NCBI RefSeq assembly: GCF_011762185.1
Contig: NZ_JAASQJ010000002.1
Location: 1,054,001-1,118,000 of the forward strand
Direction: 5' to 3'
Origin: Dyadobacter arcticus
GTDB lineage: Bacteria; Bacteroidota; Bacteroidia; Cytophagales; Spirosomataceae
Length of the DNA stretch: 64,000 nucleotides
The position numbers and the translations under genes were made by a program. Of this stretch, positions 50,948-61,239 are shown in pieces. The notes beneath the pieces are model-generated. The model saw nothing but the letters and a program-made list of their open reading frames with translations. It was not told where the DNA came from and ran no database searches. Each line of letters begins with the position of its first letter. Position 1 is the stretch's first letter.

Positions 50948-52714
50948 ATGTTACAATTTTTTAAATATGTCCTGGCTACGTTCGTCGGTATAATCCTTTT
51001 CCTGTTTTTGTCCATTTTTATTTTGGCAGGAATTGGCGCCATGTTCTCGAAAGATGAGGAAGTGGTGCTGGACGACAAATCGGTACTCAGGCTAGACTTG
51101 AATAAGCCAATTCAGGAAGTTGGGATAGAAAATCCTTTTTCAGATTTCAATGGGATTTTTGATGGAGGTGAGGATGTTGTTGGCTTGAAAGACATTGTTG
51201 AAGCCCTTAAAAATGCTCAGATTGATAATAAGATTAAAGGGATCTACTTGAAAACCGAAGGACCGCAAGCAGGATGGGCTACTTTGGAAGAGATCAGAAA
51301 TCAACTGCTTGAATTCAGAAAGTCCGGGAAATTCATTGTAACATATGGCGAAAGCTTCTCTGAAAAAGGCTACTACATCGCTTCTGTGTCAGACAAAATT
51401 TACCTCAACCCAGCTGGCGGTCTTGAATGGAACGGGCTTTCCGCAGAATACAGTTTCTTTAAAGGAACATTTGACAAACTTGAAATCAAACCGCTCGTTT
51501 TTCGGGTAGGTGAATTCAAAAGTGCCATCGAAATGTTCTCCCGTCAGGATATGAGTGAGGCAAGTAAAAAACAATCTATTGAGCTGATTGGCGCCATCAA
51601 TAGCAATTTTCTCAAAAACATTTCGCTTTCGCGTAAAATACCCGTTGGCGACCTGAAAAGCTACGCCGATTCACTTGCAGTTGAGAATCCAAAATCAGCA
51701 TTAAGGTACAAGTTTGTCACCAATTTAGGCTATCAGGACGAGCTGGATACTTATCTGAAAAAGGAATTGAAAGTAGAAGAGAAAAAGTCGATTGCATACG
51801 TAGGTGTTGACAAATATCTCAAAGGTGGAAGTAAGGTTAAAGAAGGCGATTTTAATACAAGGGTTGCCGTTCTGGTTGCAGAGGGAGAGATTACATCGGG
51901 CGATGGCGGAGATGACAATATTGGTTCTGAGAAATTTGTAAAAGAATTAAAGGAGATCCGCGAGAATGATAAAATCAAAGCGGTTGTCATTCGTATCAAT
52001 TCCCCTGGAGGGAGCGCGCTGGCTTCTGACGTCATGTGGCGTGAAATTCAAATTACTGCTAAGAAAAAGCCTGTGATAGCCTCCATGTCGGATGTTGCGG
52101 CTTCGGGCGGTTATTATATGGCAATGGGGTGCGATACCATTGTTGCTCAACCTAATACGATTACCGGCTCTATCGGTATTTTCGGCCTGATCTTCAATGT
52201 TACGGATTTCATGAATAATAAACTCGGAGTAACTTTTGACGGAGTCGGTACCAGCCCGCATGCGGATTGGCCGACTGCTACCAGGGAGATGACTGAGTTT
52301 GAAAAATCGATGATTCAGAAAAGCGTCAATGAAGGATATGATACCTTCACTAAAAAGGCGGCGGAAGGACGGAAGATGTCGGTCGAGAAAATAAGAAGTC
52401 TGGCTCAGGGCCGGGTTTGGTCTGGCGTTGAGGCGAAAGAAAATGGTTTGGTAGACGTTTTGGGTGGCGTTGATGACGCGGTCAAAATTGCCGCCAAAGC
52501 AGCTAAGTTAAAAGAAGGCGATTATCGCGTTCGTTACTATCCTGAAAAGAAAAAGCCTTTCGAGGAGATTTTAACAAAGGTGATGGGTGACGAAGAAGAA
52601 AAAGCTTCTACCAAAGCGCTTGGCGAATTAGCCCCATATGTTAAAATGTATAAAAAACTGATGAATATGGGCGGCATGCAAACCAGGATGCCGTTTGAAC
52701 TGGTAATCAGATAA
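50948..52714 (+). CDS. sppA: Signal peptide peptidase SppA, 67-kDa type
   Basis: A 588-residue inner-membrane S49 serine protease that clears cleaved signal peptides. One N-terminal membrane segment (VLATFVGIILFLFLSIFILAGIG, about 9-31) is followed by two tandem S49 domains. The catalytic Lys is K191 in RVGEFKSAIEMFSRQ in the first domain, and the nucleophile Ser is S386 in DVAASGGYYMAMG in the second; NSPGGSALAS precedes it. The length and two-domain form match the E. coli 67-kDa type. A strong bidirectional terminator follows. Confidence 0.95.
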   Translation: MLQFFKYVLATFVGIILFLFLSIFILAGIGAMFSKDEEVVLDDKSVLRLDLNKPIQEVGIENPFSDFNGIFDGGEDVVGLKDIVEALKNAQIDNKIKGIYLKTEGPQAGWATLEEIRNQLLEFRKSGKFIVTYGESFSEKGYYIASVSDKIYLNPAGGLEWNGLSAEYSFFKGTFDKLEIKPLVFRVGEFKSAIEMFSRQDMSEASKKQSIELIGAINSNFLKNISLSRKIPVGDLKSYADSLAVENPKSALRYKFVTNLGYQDELDTYLKKELKVEEKKSIAYVGVDKYLKGGSKVKEGDFNTRVAVLVAEGEITSGDGGDDNIGSEKFVKELKEIRENDKIKAVVIRINSPGGSALASDVMWREIQITAKKKPVIASMSDVAASGGYYMAMGCDTIVAQPNTITGSIGIFGLIFNVTDFMNNKLGVTFDGVGTSPHADWPTATREMTEFEKSMIQKSVNEGYDTFTKKAAEGRKMSVEKIRSLAQGRVWSGVEAKENGLVDVLGGVDDAVKIAAKAAKLKEGDYRVRYYPEKKKPFEEILTKVMGDEEEKASTKALGELAPYVKMYKKLMNMGGMQTRMPFELVIR

Positions 52715-52730
52715 TTAATTAAGTAAAAAA

Positions 52731-52763
52731 AAAACTCCTCAGAGCGTCTGAGGAGTTTTTTTT
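52731..52763. terminator. Strong bidirectional terminator
   Basis: A perfect stem AAAACTCCTCAGA / TCTGAGGAGTTTT with a 3-base loop, flanked by A and T runs, in the 51-base gap between convergent sppA and the YihY gene. Confidence 0.92.
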
Positions 52764-52765
52764 AC

Positions 52766-53686
52766 TTAAACTATTTCTTTTCCTGTCTTCTCATCCAATT
52801 CCTGCCTGATAATCAACACCGCATGTTTATTCGGATAGATCCCGACGCCATCCTGCTTTGCATACACTTTGGTGAATTCGGCCCCGAAATAAAGGATGAT
52901 GGAAGAATAGTAAATCCAGGTGAGAAGTATTACAATGGATGCTGATGTACCATATGCAGCACCTAGATCTGATTGGCCAAGATAAAAACTGATTACAAAC
53001 TTCCCGATTAAAAATAAAACCGCGGTAAAGGCAGCGCCTACCATGCATTCCTTCCAGCGCAATTCGCCATCGGGAAGTACTTTGAAGATGACAGTAAATA
53101 AAGAAGTAATAATGATCAATACCAGAGCGAGATTGACAATATAAAAAAGAACAACTGAAGCCTCCGAGAAAACACGTTCCAAACGATTGCTTAACAAGTC
53201 CACCAACGCGCTCGCGCCCAAGGAAACTACCAGTAGAAAGCCCAGTGTAAGTATCAACGAAAAAGAGATTAGCCTGTTTTTGAGATAGTGAAGCCAACCT
53301 TTTTTCGGTTTCGATTTGATAGCCCAGATGTAATTGATTGAATCCTGCATTTCGGCAAAAACCCCGGTCGCACCAATAAGTAGGGTAGCGACGCCCAGCG
53401 CGGCTGCAACACCTGATTTATTGGATAACTCTGCGTTTTTAATAATCTCTTGTAATTGAGCTGCTGCACTTGCCCCTACTAATCCACTGATTTGGCCAAA
53501 TAATTCACCTTGAATGGCGTCACGACCAAAAAAAATACTGAATATTGAAATGATTACCAGCAACATGGGCGCCAGCGAAAATATGGTATAATATGATAAG
53601 GCGGCACTCAGTTTCAGTCCGTTATCATTTAGGAACTCTCGTACACTTTCTTTGAAAATCGAAAAGTACAGCTTGATATTTTTCAT
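52766..53686 (-). CDS. YihY/BrkB-family membrane protein
   Basis: A 306-residue protein with about six membrane spans. The family start is present: ESVREFLNDNGLKLSAALSYYTIFSLAPML. Further conserved segments are GATGVFAEMQDSINYIWAI and the ending ILLTWIYYSSIILYFGAEFTKVYA. These proteins were once called ribonuclease BN, which is now seen as a misannotation; the function is unknown, and envelope transport has been proposed. The frame extends to 53710, but ATG 53686 (MKNIKLYFSIFKESV) is preferred. Confidence 0.92.
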   Translation of the reverse strand: MKNIKLYFSIFKESVREFLNDNGLKLSAALSYYTIFSLAPMLLVIISIFSIFFGRDAIQGELFGQISGLVGASAAAQLQEIIKNAELSNKSGVAAALGVATLLIGATGVFAEMQDSINYIWAIKSKPKKGWLHYLKNRLISFSLILTLGFLLVVSLGASALVDLLSNRLERVFSEASVVLFYIVNLALVLIIITSLFTVIFKVLPDGELRWKECMVGAAFTAVLFLIGKFVISFYLGQSDLGAAYGTSASIVILLTWIYYSSIILYFGAEFTKVYAKQDGVGIYPNKHAVLIIRQELDEKTGKEIV

Positions 53687-53778
53687 AAAACATGCTTGTA
53701 TGACTGTCAAAGTGAATTATATAACAAGTCAGCCACAAATATTCATGCCAACATCCTCCGCATCCTGGCTGAAACGGC

Positions 53779-55017
53779 TTACAAAAGCAGTCCAGCCAGT
53801 GTCGCGGACATGTAGGAGGCCAATGTTCCACAGATCAATGCTTTGAACCCAAGCCTGGCTAAATCTGCGCGTCGGGTAGGTGCCAGCTCGCCAATTCCGC
53901 CAACCTGAATGGCAATGGAGCTAAAATTAGCAAAACCGCATAAAGCGAAACTGACGATTACTACCGTTTTGTGGTCAAGGGTATCTTTCAGTTTTACCAT
54001 GTCCAGATATGCAACAAATTCATTGATCACCATTTTAGTACCCATCAACGATCCGGCGGTTTCAATATCCTTTACGGGAACGCCCATTGCCCAGGCGAAT
54101 ATGGAGAAAACCTTTCCTAGTAAGAAGTTGAAACTCAATTGGGGAAATGAAAACAACCCGCCGACGTAACCCAACAGATAATCTAAAAGGGCCACCAGCG
54201 CAATAAAGCCTATCAACATGGCGATTACATTGAATCCAACTTTCAAACCTTCGCTCGCGCCGCCAGCAATTGCATCGAGTAAATTGGCGTGGGTCTTCTG
54301 GATTTCCAATTTTACTGCACCTTTTGAGCCGGATTCAACTGTTTCAGGAAAAACGATCTTTGAAATGACTAATGCTCCCGGAGCGGCCATTAAGCTGGCA
54401 GCGATAAGGTACGGTGCAGGCACTCCCAATGAAATGTACACCGCCATAACTCCGCCCGCAATACAAGCAAAACTTCCTGTCATAGAAGCCATTAGCTCGG
54501 AGTTTGTCATGTTTTTGAGGTAAGGCTTGATCATGATCTGGGCTTCCACCTGACCTACAAAAGTACTGGCAACATTGGAAAGAGCTTCTACTCCGCTTAC
54601 GCCCATAAGCCAATAAACACCTCTCGCAATAACCGAGACCACCCGCTGCATAATGCCCAGGTGGTACAGCATATTTACAAGCACTGCAACAAATATGATA
54701 GTAGGAATAATTTTGAAGAAGAAAACGAAATCGTTGCCCGGACCAAAGGCGCGCTGCATGAGATCGGGTCTTACGAGCGTACTGAAAACGAAATCGGCAC
54801 CTTTATCTGAGAATGAGAGCAACTTTTGGACTTTTTCACCCAACCATTGAAAAATGGCCTGGCCAATATCGGTCCGGAGAATGAAAACTGCAAGACCAAA
54901 CTGAAGCGCCAAACCCACGACAACTGTCCGGTAATTAATTGCTTTTCTGTTGTTTGACATCGCGAAAGCAATGCCCAGGATCAAGACAATACCAAGCAGT
55001 CCTGTAAATCTTTCCAT
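53779..55017 (-). CDS. NupC-type concentrative nucleoside transporter
   Basis: A 412-residue inner-membrane nucleoside/cation symporter of the CNT family. The N-terminal segment ends in NNRKAINYRTVVVGLALQFG. Family motifs include GVEALSNVASTFVGQVEAQI with the sodium/nucleoside site, MTNSELMASMTGSFACIAGG, and the later GTKMVINEFVAYLDM, SFALCGFANFSSIAIQVGG with APTRRADLA. It imports nucleosides with Na+ or H+. ATG 55017 (MERFTGLLGIVL) is preferred over the longer frame. A 92-base gap separates it from the YihY gene on the same strand. Confidence 0.94.
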   Translation of the reverse strand: MERFTGLLGIVLILGIAFAMSNNRKAINYRTVVVGLALQFGLAVFILRTDIGQAIFQWLGEKVQKLLSFSDKGADFVFSTLVRPDLMQRAFGPGNDFVFFFKIIPTIIFVAVLVNMLYHLGIMQRVVSVIARGVYWLMGVSGVEALSNVASTFVGQVEAQIMIKPYLKNMTNSELMASMTGSFACIAGGVMAVYISLGVPAPYLIAASLMAAPGALVISKIVFPETVESGSKGAVKLEIQKTHANLLDAIAGGASEGLKVGFNVIAMLIGFIALVALLDYLLGYVGGLFSFPQLSFNFLLGKVFSIFAWAMGVPVKDIETAGSLMGTKMVINEFVAYLDMVKLKDTLDHKTVVIVSFALCGFANFSSIAIQVGGIGELAPTRRADLARLGFKALICGTLASYMSATLAGLLL

Positions 55018-55111
55018 AAATAATTTGTCGCGAATTTTAACCCAAAGGTGCAAAATAGCAACAAATTACCAGTAAGTAACACTTGGTTTGAAATATCCGG
55101 AAACCCGGTAA

Positions 55112-55660
55112 TTATTTAGTGGATACGTCTGATTGGTTGATTCCGGCCAGGTTATCTTCGTGTCTATGGTAAATTTTCCAGACATTATTTTCCTTCCGAA
55201 AGACGATGGTTACGTGGAGATCCACGGCTTTTCCGTCCGATTGCTTATAATGTTCTTCCTGTAACAGATAAGCCTGATCATCGCCCTGGTTGCTGGCAAT
55301 TTTACTGAAACTGTAATTGTAATTATTGTGATCGCCGAAAGCATTATCCAAACTGGATTCAACTGCCTTCCAGCCCTTGAATTCCTGATTTGCAATTCCA
55401 TCAAAAACGGTAACCTCATCATTGTGGGCCCAAAGCGCTTTTAAGGGTTCCGGATTTCCTTTTACAAATTCCTGATGGGCCTGTTGCAATTTAAGCACGG
55501 TTGCATCAAAAGATATGCTCTTATCTTCTTTGGGGGAAATAACCTGGCTTGGGTAACCAGCTGTAATAAGCTTCTGATCTGTCTCCCTCGATTTCGTCCT
55601 GTATTTAAATGAAGAAGCTAGGAGAATTAATAAAATAAAAACTGAAATATTTCTTTTCAT
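55112..55660 (-). CDS. NTF2/SnoaL-like (DUF4440-type) exported protein
   Basis: A 182-residue protein with an N-terminal hydrophobic segment (ISVFILLILLASSFKY) that could be a signal peptide or an anchor. The rest fits the cone-shaped NTF2/SnoaL fold: VLKLQQAHQEFVKGNPEPLKALWAHNDEVTVFD near the front, and HVTIVFRKENNVWKIYHRHED at the end. SnoaL-like proteins range from enzymes to binding proteins; nothing more exact can be said. It has no close neighbour in an operon. Confidence 0.8.
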   Translation of the reverse strand: MKRNISVFILLILLASSFKYRTKSRETDQKLITAGYPSQVISPKEDKSISFDATVLKLQQAHQEFVKGNPEPLKALWAHNDEVTVFDGIANQEFKGWKAVESSLDNAFGDHNNYNYSFSKIASNQGDDQAYLLQEEHYKQSDGKAVDLHVTIVFRKENNVWKIYHRHEDNLAGINQSDVSTK

Positions 55661-55802
55661 GGCTAATAAACTCTTTATATATATGGCTAAATCGTTTACA
55701 AATATCTTATCTAAAATATTGAGAAAATAGAGTACAAATACCTGTTTATTGCTGTTGTTCTTGATTAATACGTGTTTTATTCTGAGAAATTATATTTGAC
55801 AA

Positions 55803-55834
55803 TAAAAAAAGGAGAATGGATAAATCCACTCTCC
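55803..55834 (-). terminator. Intrinsic terminator of metH
   Basis: On the minus strand GGAGAGTGGA / TCCATTCTCC (one G-U pair) with a TTTA loop is followed by seven T, 28 bases past the metH stop. Confidence 0.85.
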
Positions 55835-55861
55835 CCGGCAATTCATGATGTCGATTAACTC

Positions 55862-58800
55862 TTAATAGCCCAAAATAGGCGAAAGCCATTTTTCGGTATC
55901 CTCTAATGTCATGTTTTTTCTCCGCGCATAATCCTCAACCTGATCTTTGAAGATCTTGCCCACCGGGAAATACCGGCTGTCGGGATGGGAAAAATACCAG
56001 CCGCTGACGCTGCTCGCAGGATACATGGCATAACTTTCGGTCAATGTTATTCCCAATTCTTCGGCGCCCAGGAGATCAAACAGCATTCTCTTTTCCGTAT
56101 GGTCGGGGCAGGCAGGATAACCCGGCGCCGGGCGGATACCCTTATACGTCTCTTTAATCAACTCTTCATTGCTCAGATTTTCACTCTGATCATAACCCCA
56201 AAGTTCCTTACGAACTCTCTCGTGCATTAACTCAGCAAGTGCTTCAACCAACCGGTCTGCAAGAGCCTTGACCATGATGCTGTTATAATCGTCATGGTCT
56301 TTTTCGAATTTTTCAAGCAATGCTTCTATCCCAATTCCTGCGGTAACCGCAAAGCCTCCAACGTAATCATTATGGCCAGTTTCCAGCGGAGCTACAAAAT
56401 CGGAAAGGCAATAATTGGCCAGATTGGAGGCTTTTTGGCTTTGTTGGCGCAAATGGTGTAAAACCTTTGCCGTGTCAGCAACAAGTTCGCCGGCTGTATG
56501 TGCATCAAATCCCTGCTGACTGATTTTGTACTCAATATGTTGGTGCGAACCGTGCCGTTCACAGGGAATTTCACGGTTTTCTTCTTCAAAATGATGCAGA
56601 ACAATGTCGTCCTGAATGGAATTAGCAGGCCAAAAACCGATCACCGCCTTCGCTTTCAAGGTTTTGTCACGAATAATTTCTCCAAGAAGCACGGCAGCGT
56701 CTTCAAAAAGCTTCATGGCCTCCGAACCGACCACTTTATCCTCGAATATTTTAGGATACTTTCCATGAAGCTGCCAGGTTTGGAAAAATGGCGTCCAGTC
56801 AATGTATTTAGCCACATCGGCCAAATCATAATCATCATAAACCCTGGTTCCAAGAAATTGTGGCTTGGTCGCTTTAAACTTTGACCAATCAATTTTCGCT
56901 TTGTTTGCACGTGCCTGATCGATGGCGATATGGGCTTTTTCACCTCCTCGCTTGGCATGATCGTCACGAAGCTTGGCATATTCCGCTTTAATGTCGGACA
57001 ATACCGACGCCTGGCTCTTTTCACTTTGGATAAGTTTGCCCGCAACCGGAACAGAACGTGACGCATCCAGAACGTGGATGACAGCCCCGGAATAATTAGG
57101 GTCAATTTTTACGGCAGTGTGTATCCTGGATGTTGTAGCGCCTCCAATCAGCAGCGGCATGGTAAAGTTTCTGCGCTCCATTTCCTTGGCCACACCTACC
57201 ATTTCATCCAAAGATGGCGTAATCAGCCCGGATAGGCCGATAATGTCAACATTGTGTTCCACCGCAGCGGCCAGAATTTTGTCTGTCGACACCATAACGC
57301 CAAGATCAATGATCTCGTAATTGTTACACCCTAAAACAACTCCCACAATATTTTTACCAATATCATGAACATCGCCTTTCACAGTCGCAAGCAAAATTTT
57401 TCCCGCCGAATTGTTTCCCTCACTTTTTTCAGCTTCGATAAAAGGCTGCAGGTAGGCGACCGCTTTCTTCATCACACGGGCAGACTTCACAACCTGCGGC
57501 AAAAACATTTTTCCTTCTCCAAACAGATCGCCGACAATGCTCATTCCGTCCATCAAAGGGCCCTCAATCACCTCTAATGGTCTTATGAACAGATGCCTGC
57601 ATTCTTCCACATCCTCGTCAATATAGTCTGAAATGCCTTTAACCAGGGCATGCGAAATACGCTCCTTAATTGGTAGAAGCCGCCACGTCAGGTCGGGGCC
57701 AGTTTGTGTTTTTCCTTTATCCTTAACGGTTTCTGCATAAGTTACCAATCGTTCGGTCGAATCGGCCCGGCGATTAAGTAACACATCTTCCACCAGCTCC
57801 AAGACATCTTTTGGAATTTCATCATAAATGCCTATTTGAGAAGCATTTACAATTCCCATATCCATTCCTGCGCGGATCGCATGGTATAAAAATGCGGTAT
57901 GGATCGCCTCACGAACAGGCTCATTTCCACGAAAACTGAACGACACATTGGATACACCGCCTGATACTTTGGCATGCGGCAAATTCTCTTTGATCCAGCG
58001 AACCGCATTGATAAAGTCCACTGCATAACTATTATGCTCCTCCATTCCCGTCGCAACGGTCAGGATATTAGGGTCAAAAATGATATCCTCAGGAGGAAAA
58101 CCGACCTCATCGACTAATATCCGATAAGCCCTGGCGCAAATTTCTTTCCTGCGTTCCAGGTTATCCGCCTGTCCTTGCTCGTCAAAAGCCATCACAACCG
58201 TCGCCGCGCCATAACGCAGTACGGTTCTTGCAGATTCTTTGAATTTTTCCTCCCCTTCTTTCAAGGAAATAGAATTTACAATTGACTTACCCTGCACACA
58301 TTTCAGCCCAGATTCGATTACTTCCCACTTGGAAGAATCAATCATCAGCGGGACTTTTGAAATATCTGGTTCGGAAACTATGAGGTTCACGAATGTTTTC
58401 ATGGCCTCAACGCCATCGATCATTCCCTCATCCAGGTTTATATCAATAACCTGAGCGCCACTTTCCACCTGTTCCCGCGCGATACTTAATGCTTCGTCAT
58501 ATCTGCTTTCGCGGACCAGTCTGGCAAATTTCTTGGATCCTGTCACATTACAACGTTCTCCAATGTTGACAAAATTGGTTAATGCAGTGATTTTGACGGG
58601 TTCCAGACCCGACAATTTCATTACCGTTTCTGTCGATGGCAACACTCTCGGACTATATTTCTTTGCTAAATCAGCGATCACCCGAATGTGATCCGGAGTT
58701 GTTCCGCAGCATCCGCCAATGATATTGATGAGGTTATCTCTCAAAAACCCATCAATCACTTCGCCCATCTGCTCTGGCGACTCGTCATATTCCCCCATTT

Positions 58801-59686
58801 CATTGGGTAGCCCTGCATTGGGGTGAGCTGAGGTAAAGAAAGGGGCTTCTTTTGCCAATATCTGCACATAAGGCCTCATTAAGTCTGCGCCCAACGCACA
58901 ATTCAACCCTACTGATAATAGCGGTAAATGCGAAATCGATGTAAGAAATGCTTCCGTTGTCTGACCGGATAATGTCCTTCCGGATGCATCCGTGATGGTC
59001 CCCGAAATCATGATGGGAAGTGATTCGCCGGGCGCGCATTTCCAGGAGGCCTGCCTTTCTACCTTACCATTTTTTGCATCAACAAAAAATTGATCAATGG
59101 CGAATAATGCAGCCTTCGCATTCAGTGTATCAAATATCGTTTCAACCAACAAAACGTCGCAACCACCATCGGTTAACCCTTTGACTTGTTCATAGTAAGC
59201 GGTTACCAACTGATCAAAACTGATCGCGCGGTATCCAGGATTATTTACGTCAGGAGATAATGATGCGGTACGGTTGGTTGGCCCGATAGAACCCGCCACA
59301 AACCGTGGTTTGTCTGGTTCATCTTCGGTGAATTCATCTGCTACCTCCCGCGCCAATCGTGCCGACTCATAGTTCAATTCATAAACAAATTCCTCCATCC
59401 CATAGTCAGCCATGGCAATGGTAGTTCCCGAGAACGTATTCGTCTCAGCTATATCTGCTCCCGCTTCAAAATAAGCGGCATGGATTTCTTTGATAATGTC
59501 TGGGCGGGTGAGCGAAAGTAAATCGTTGTTCCCTTTCACATCTTGTCCCCAATCCTTGAACCTTTCTCCCCGATAGTCATGATCCTCCAACTTGTAGCGC
59601 TGGATCATGGTGCCCATGGCTCCGTCAAGTACCAATATGCGGCTTTTCAGAATTTCACGGATATCTGCTTTTTGAGTTGCTATCAT
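55862..59686 (-). CDS. metH: Cobalamin-dependent methionine synthase
   Basis: A 1274-residue, full-length enzyme that methylates homocysteine from methyltetrahydrofolate through cobalamin. The homocysteine domain is at about 10-345 ([11 protein letters not shown]; zinc ligands C263 in VGLNCALG and C326/C327 in GGCCGTT). The folate domain is at about 370-640 ([14 protein letters not shown]). The cobalamin domain (about 670-915) has H774 in [18 protein letters not shown], which ligates the cobalt, and the C-terminal activation domain (about 930-1270) has [12 protein letters not shown] and [18 protein letters not shown] for SAM-dependent reactivation. It is slightly longer than E. coli MetH, with an insert near 205-220. 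Divergent from an Lrp/AsnC gene. Confidence 0.97.
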   Translation of the reverse strand: MIATQKADIREILKSRILVLDGAMGTMIQRYKLEDHDYRGERFKDWGQDVKGNNDLLSLTRPDIIKEIHAAYFEAGADIAETNTFSGTTIAMADYGMEEFVYELNYESARLAREVADEFTEDEPDKPRFVAGSIGPTNRTASLSPDVNNPGYRAISFDQLVTAYYEQVKGLTDGGCDVLLVETIFDTLNAKAALFAIDQFFVDAKNGKVERQASWKCAPGESLPIMISGTITDASGRTLSGQTTEAFLTSISHLPLLSVGLNCALGADLMRPYVQILAKEAPFFTSAHPNAGLPNEMGEYDESPEQMGEVIDGFLRDNLINIIGGCCGTTPDHIRVIADLAKKYSPRVLPSTETVMKLSGLEPVKITALTNFVNIGERCNVTGSKKFARLVRESRYDEALSIAREQVESGAQVIDINLDEGMIDGVEAMKTFVNLIVSEPDISKVPLMIDSSKWEVIESGLKCVQGKSIVNSISLKEGEEKFKESARTVLRYGAATVVMAFDEQGQADNLERRKEICARAYRILVDEVGFPPEDIIFDPNILTVATGMEEHNSYAVDFINAVRWIKENLPHAKVSGGVSNVSFSFRGNEPVREAIHTAFLYHAIRAGMDMGIVNASQIGIYDEIPKDVLELVEDVLLNRRADSTERLVTYAETVKDKGKTQTGPDLTWRLLPIKERISHALVKGISDYIDEDVEECRHLFIRPLEVIEGPLMDGMSIVGDLFGEGKMFLPQVVKSARVMKKAVAYLQPFIEAEKSEGNNSAGKILLATVKGDVHDIGKNIVGVVLGCNNYEIIDLGVMVSTDKILAAAVEHNVDIIGLSGLITPSLDEMVGVAKEMERRNFTMPLLIGGATTSRIHTAVKIDPNYSGAVIHVLDASRSVPVAGKLIQSEKSQASVLSDIKAEYAKLRDDHAKRGGEKAHIAIDQARANKAKIDWSKFKATKPQFLGTRVYDDYDLADVAKYIDWTPFFQTWQLHGKYPKIFEDKVVGSEAMKLFEDAAVLLGEIIRDKTLKAKAVIGFWPANSIQDDIVLHHFEEENREIPCERHGSHQHIEYKISQQGFDAHTAGELVADTAKVLHHLRQQSQKASNLANYCLSDFVAPLETGHNDYVGGFAVTAGIGIEALLEKFEKDHDDYNSIMVKALADRLVEALAELMHERVRKELWGYDQSENLSNEELIKETYKGIRPAPGYPACPDHTEKRMLFDLLGAEELGITLTESYAMYPASSVSGWYFSHPDSRYFPVGKIFKDQVEDYARRKNMTLEDTEKWLSPILGY

Positions 59687-59744
59687 TTTTTGTAATCGAT
59701 AACTGAATAATTCCTGCCTTAATAGGCAACATTTTTTGAAGAGA

Positions 59745-59775
59745 CAAAATTAAAGTAATAGATGTTTTATTCAAT
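59745..59775 (-). promoter_or_regulatory. Predicted metH promoter
   Basis: On the minus strand TAATTTTG (59745-59752) matches the Bacteroidota -7 consensus TAnnTTTG, and ATTG (59772-59775) lies exactly 19 bases upstream, near the -33 TTTG consensus. The leader would be about 50 bases. Confidence 0.6.
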
Positions 59776-59789
59776 AAATCAAAAAAATT

Positions 59790-59804
59790 TAGACTAATAG
59801 TCTA
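59790..59804. promoter_or_regulatory. 15-bp perfect palindrome in the metH-lrp divergent region
   Basis: TAGACTA-A-TAGTCTA is a perfect palindrome with 7-bp arms and one centre base, the size and form usual for Lrp/AsnC-family half-dimer sites. It lies 15 bases upstream of the metH -33 element and about 72 bases before the regulator's ATG. Binding by the adjacent regulator is inference. Confidence 0.6.
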
Positions 59805-59875
59805 CGATTATCAGCGTTGCTAAATTATTCATCTATATTCGGCGGAATGAAATTGTGAATAAAGATATTCTATCT

Positions 59876-60352
59876 ATGTATAATCTGGACGAAACCGACG
59901 CTAAAATCCTTCATTTGCTTCAACAGGATGCGACTTTAAAAACAAGGGAATTATCAGAAAAGTTAAACCTTTCTTACACGCCAGTGTATGAACGCGTGAG
60001 GCGATTGGAAAAAGAAGGCGTGATCAAGAAATATGTAGCGCTTGTTGACAGGGAGAAAGTGGGAAAAAAACTAATGGCCTTTTGCAACATTGCATTGAAG
60101 GAACATTCAAAAGTGATGGGTGAAAAATTTGTTAAAGCGGTTATGGCCATGCCGGAGGTTACAGAATGCTTCAATATATCAGGTGATTATGATTTTTTAT
60201 TAAAAGTAATCGTTGACGATATGTCGCAATACCAGCAATTTTTAATGCAGAAACTAGGGTCATTGGAGAACATTGGAAGCACGCACAGTTTATTTGTGAT
60301 GGGAGAAATCAAAAATTCCTATGCATTGGAAATGCTGGCTACTAAAAAATAA
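59876..60352 (+). CDS. Lrp/AsnC-family transcriptional regulator
   Basis: A 158-residue regulator. The N-terminal helix-turn-helix is ETDAKILHLLQQDATLKTRELSEKL followed by SYTPVYERVRRLEKEGVIKKY. The C-terminal RAM/AsnC ligand domain covers about 70-150 (LMAFCNIALKEHSKVMGEKFVKAVMAMPEVTECFNISGDYDFLLKV; the G-D-Y-D segment is usual). GTG 59855 is also in frame and would add 7 residues. Family members sense amino acids or related metabolites as octamers. Its position opposite metH suggests methionine or folate-related control, and autoregulation is likely. Confidence 0.93.
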   Translation: MYNLDETDAKILHLLQQDATLKTRELSEKLNLSYTPVYERVRRLEKEGVIKKYVALVDREKVGKKLMAFCNIALKEHSKVMGEKFVKAVMAMPEVTECFNISGDYDFLLKVIVDDMSQYQQFLMQKLGSLENIGSTHSLFVMGEIKNSYALEMLATKK

Positions 60353-60383
60353 ATACGGTGCCGGAAGGTCCAGCACCGTATTT
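60351..60383 (+). terminator. Hairpin terminator after the Lrp-family gene
   Basis: A perfect 11-bp stem AAATACGGTGC / GCACCGTATTT with an 11-base loop directly at the stop. Only three T end the stem, so it may be a weak terminator; it can act on both the Lrp gene and the convergent lipoprotein gene. Confidence 0.6.
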
Positions 60384-60406
60384 CAACTCACCCCTAACAA
60401 AAATTT

Positions 60407-61018
60407 TTAATGCTTTTTATGGCGTTTGATCAGCTTGTCCAATACTTTATTGAATGAACCGTCTGCATTGAAAAGCAAAACCTGCACTTTGCTATCCACC
60501 AGAATTCCTACAAAATACTCGCCCGCTTCATTCTTTCCCGCCAGCTTGATCTCAGCGCTTGCATAATTCAATGTGATGTAATCAGTTATTGCACCTGGCA
60601 ATGCACTAATCTCCACTTTGGTAAGCTTAGCAATATGACCGTGACGCTTCAATTCTTCCTTGAAACTTCCGTCTGCATTAAATAACAATCCCTTAGCTGT
60701 TCCATCAGCCAAAGTAACCGCAACAACTACCTTACCGGATTCATCCTTCGCCGCATACTTTATCTCCGAACCCGGATAAGTAGTGTTGATATAATCTGTG
60801 ATTGAGGCCGCCAAATCCGCCGTCGCAACTTCCGTTAGTTTCCCTTTACATTTACCCAATGTCACAGAATCCGAGGAAACGGAATATCGCGCAGCAGCAT
60901 CAGCAACGCTCTCAAAATCAACAGAATCTTCCGCAGGATCCAATCCTGCATTCTCTCTTTGACAAGCACCCATCAGAATGCTTACCAACACAACCAGCGA
61001 AAGTGTAATTCTCTTCAT
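60407..61018 (-). CDS. PepSY-like putative lipoprotein with two repeats
   Basis: A 203-residue predicted lipoprotein: lipobox LMGAC with C19. The mature part has two similar units of about 60 residues fitting the PepSY-like family of Bacteroidota: the first with ITDYINTTYPGSEIKYAAKD and LLFNADGSFKEEL, the second with ITDYITLNYASAEIKLAGKN and LLFNADGSFNKVL. Function unknown; PepSY domains are thought to inhibit peptidases or bind the envelope. Divergent from the ECF sigma factor gene, with 221 bases between, so it may belong to that regulon. Confidence 0.82.
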   Translation of the reverse strand: MKRITLSLVVLVSILMGACQRENAGLDPAEDSVDFESVADAAARYSVSSDSVTLGKCKGKLTEVATADLAASITDYINTTYPGSEIKYAAKDESGKVVVAVTLADGTAKGLLFNADGSFKEELKRHGHIAKLTKVEISALPGAITDYITLNYASAEIKLAGKNEAGEYFVGILVDSKVQVLLFNADGSFNKVLDKLIKRHKKH

Positions 61019-61239
61019 GTTAATCAGGAATTGTTATGATTTGAAAATGTTATAAAGGATTACGCCCTCGACAATTGCCCTGTTGCAAGAAAGAATGAAT
61101 TTTTGGCAATTTTTTTAATTGAGTTTGCAAGAAGTTATTCTTGATAACGGGTATTTTTGTAAATTTTTGCAACATATCAGGATGTTAGAACGTAAGCTTT
61201 ATTAGAGAATGCGATCCCTGACAATTTGATACCCTGACT

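Noticed and set aside
59687..59854. Cobalamin or SAM riboswitch in the metH leader
   Set aside because: The predicted leader is only about 50 bases and shows no conserved riboswitch core; the palindrome lies upstream of the promoter.
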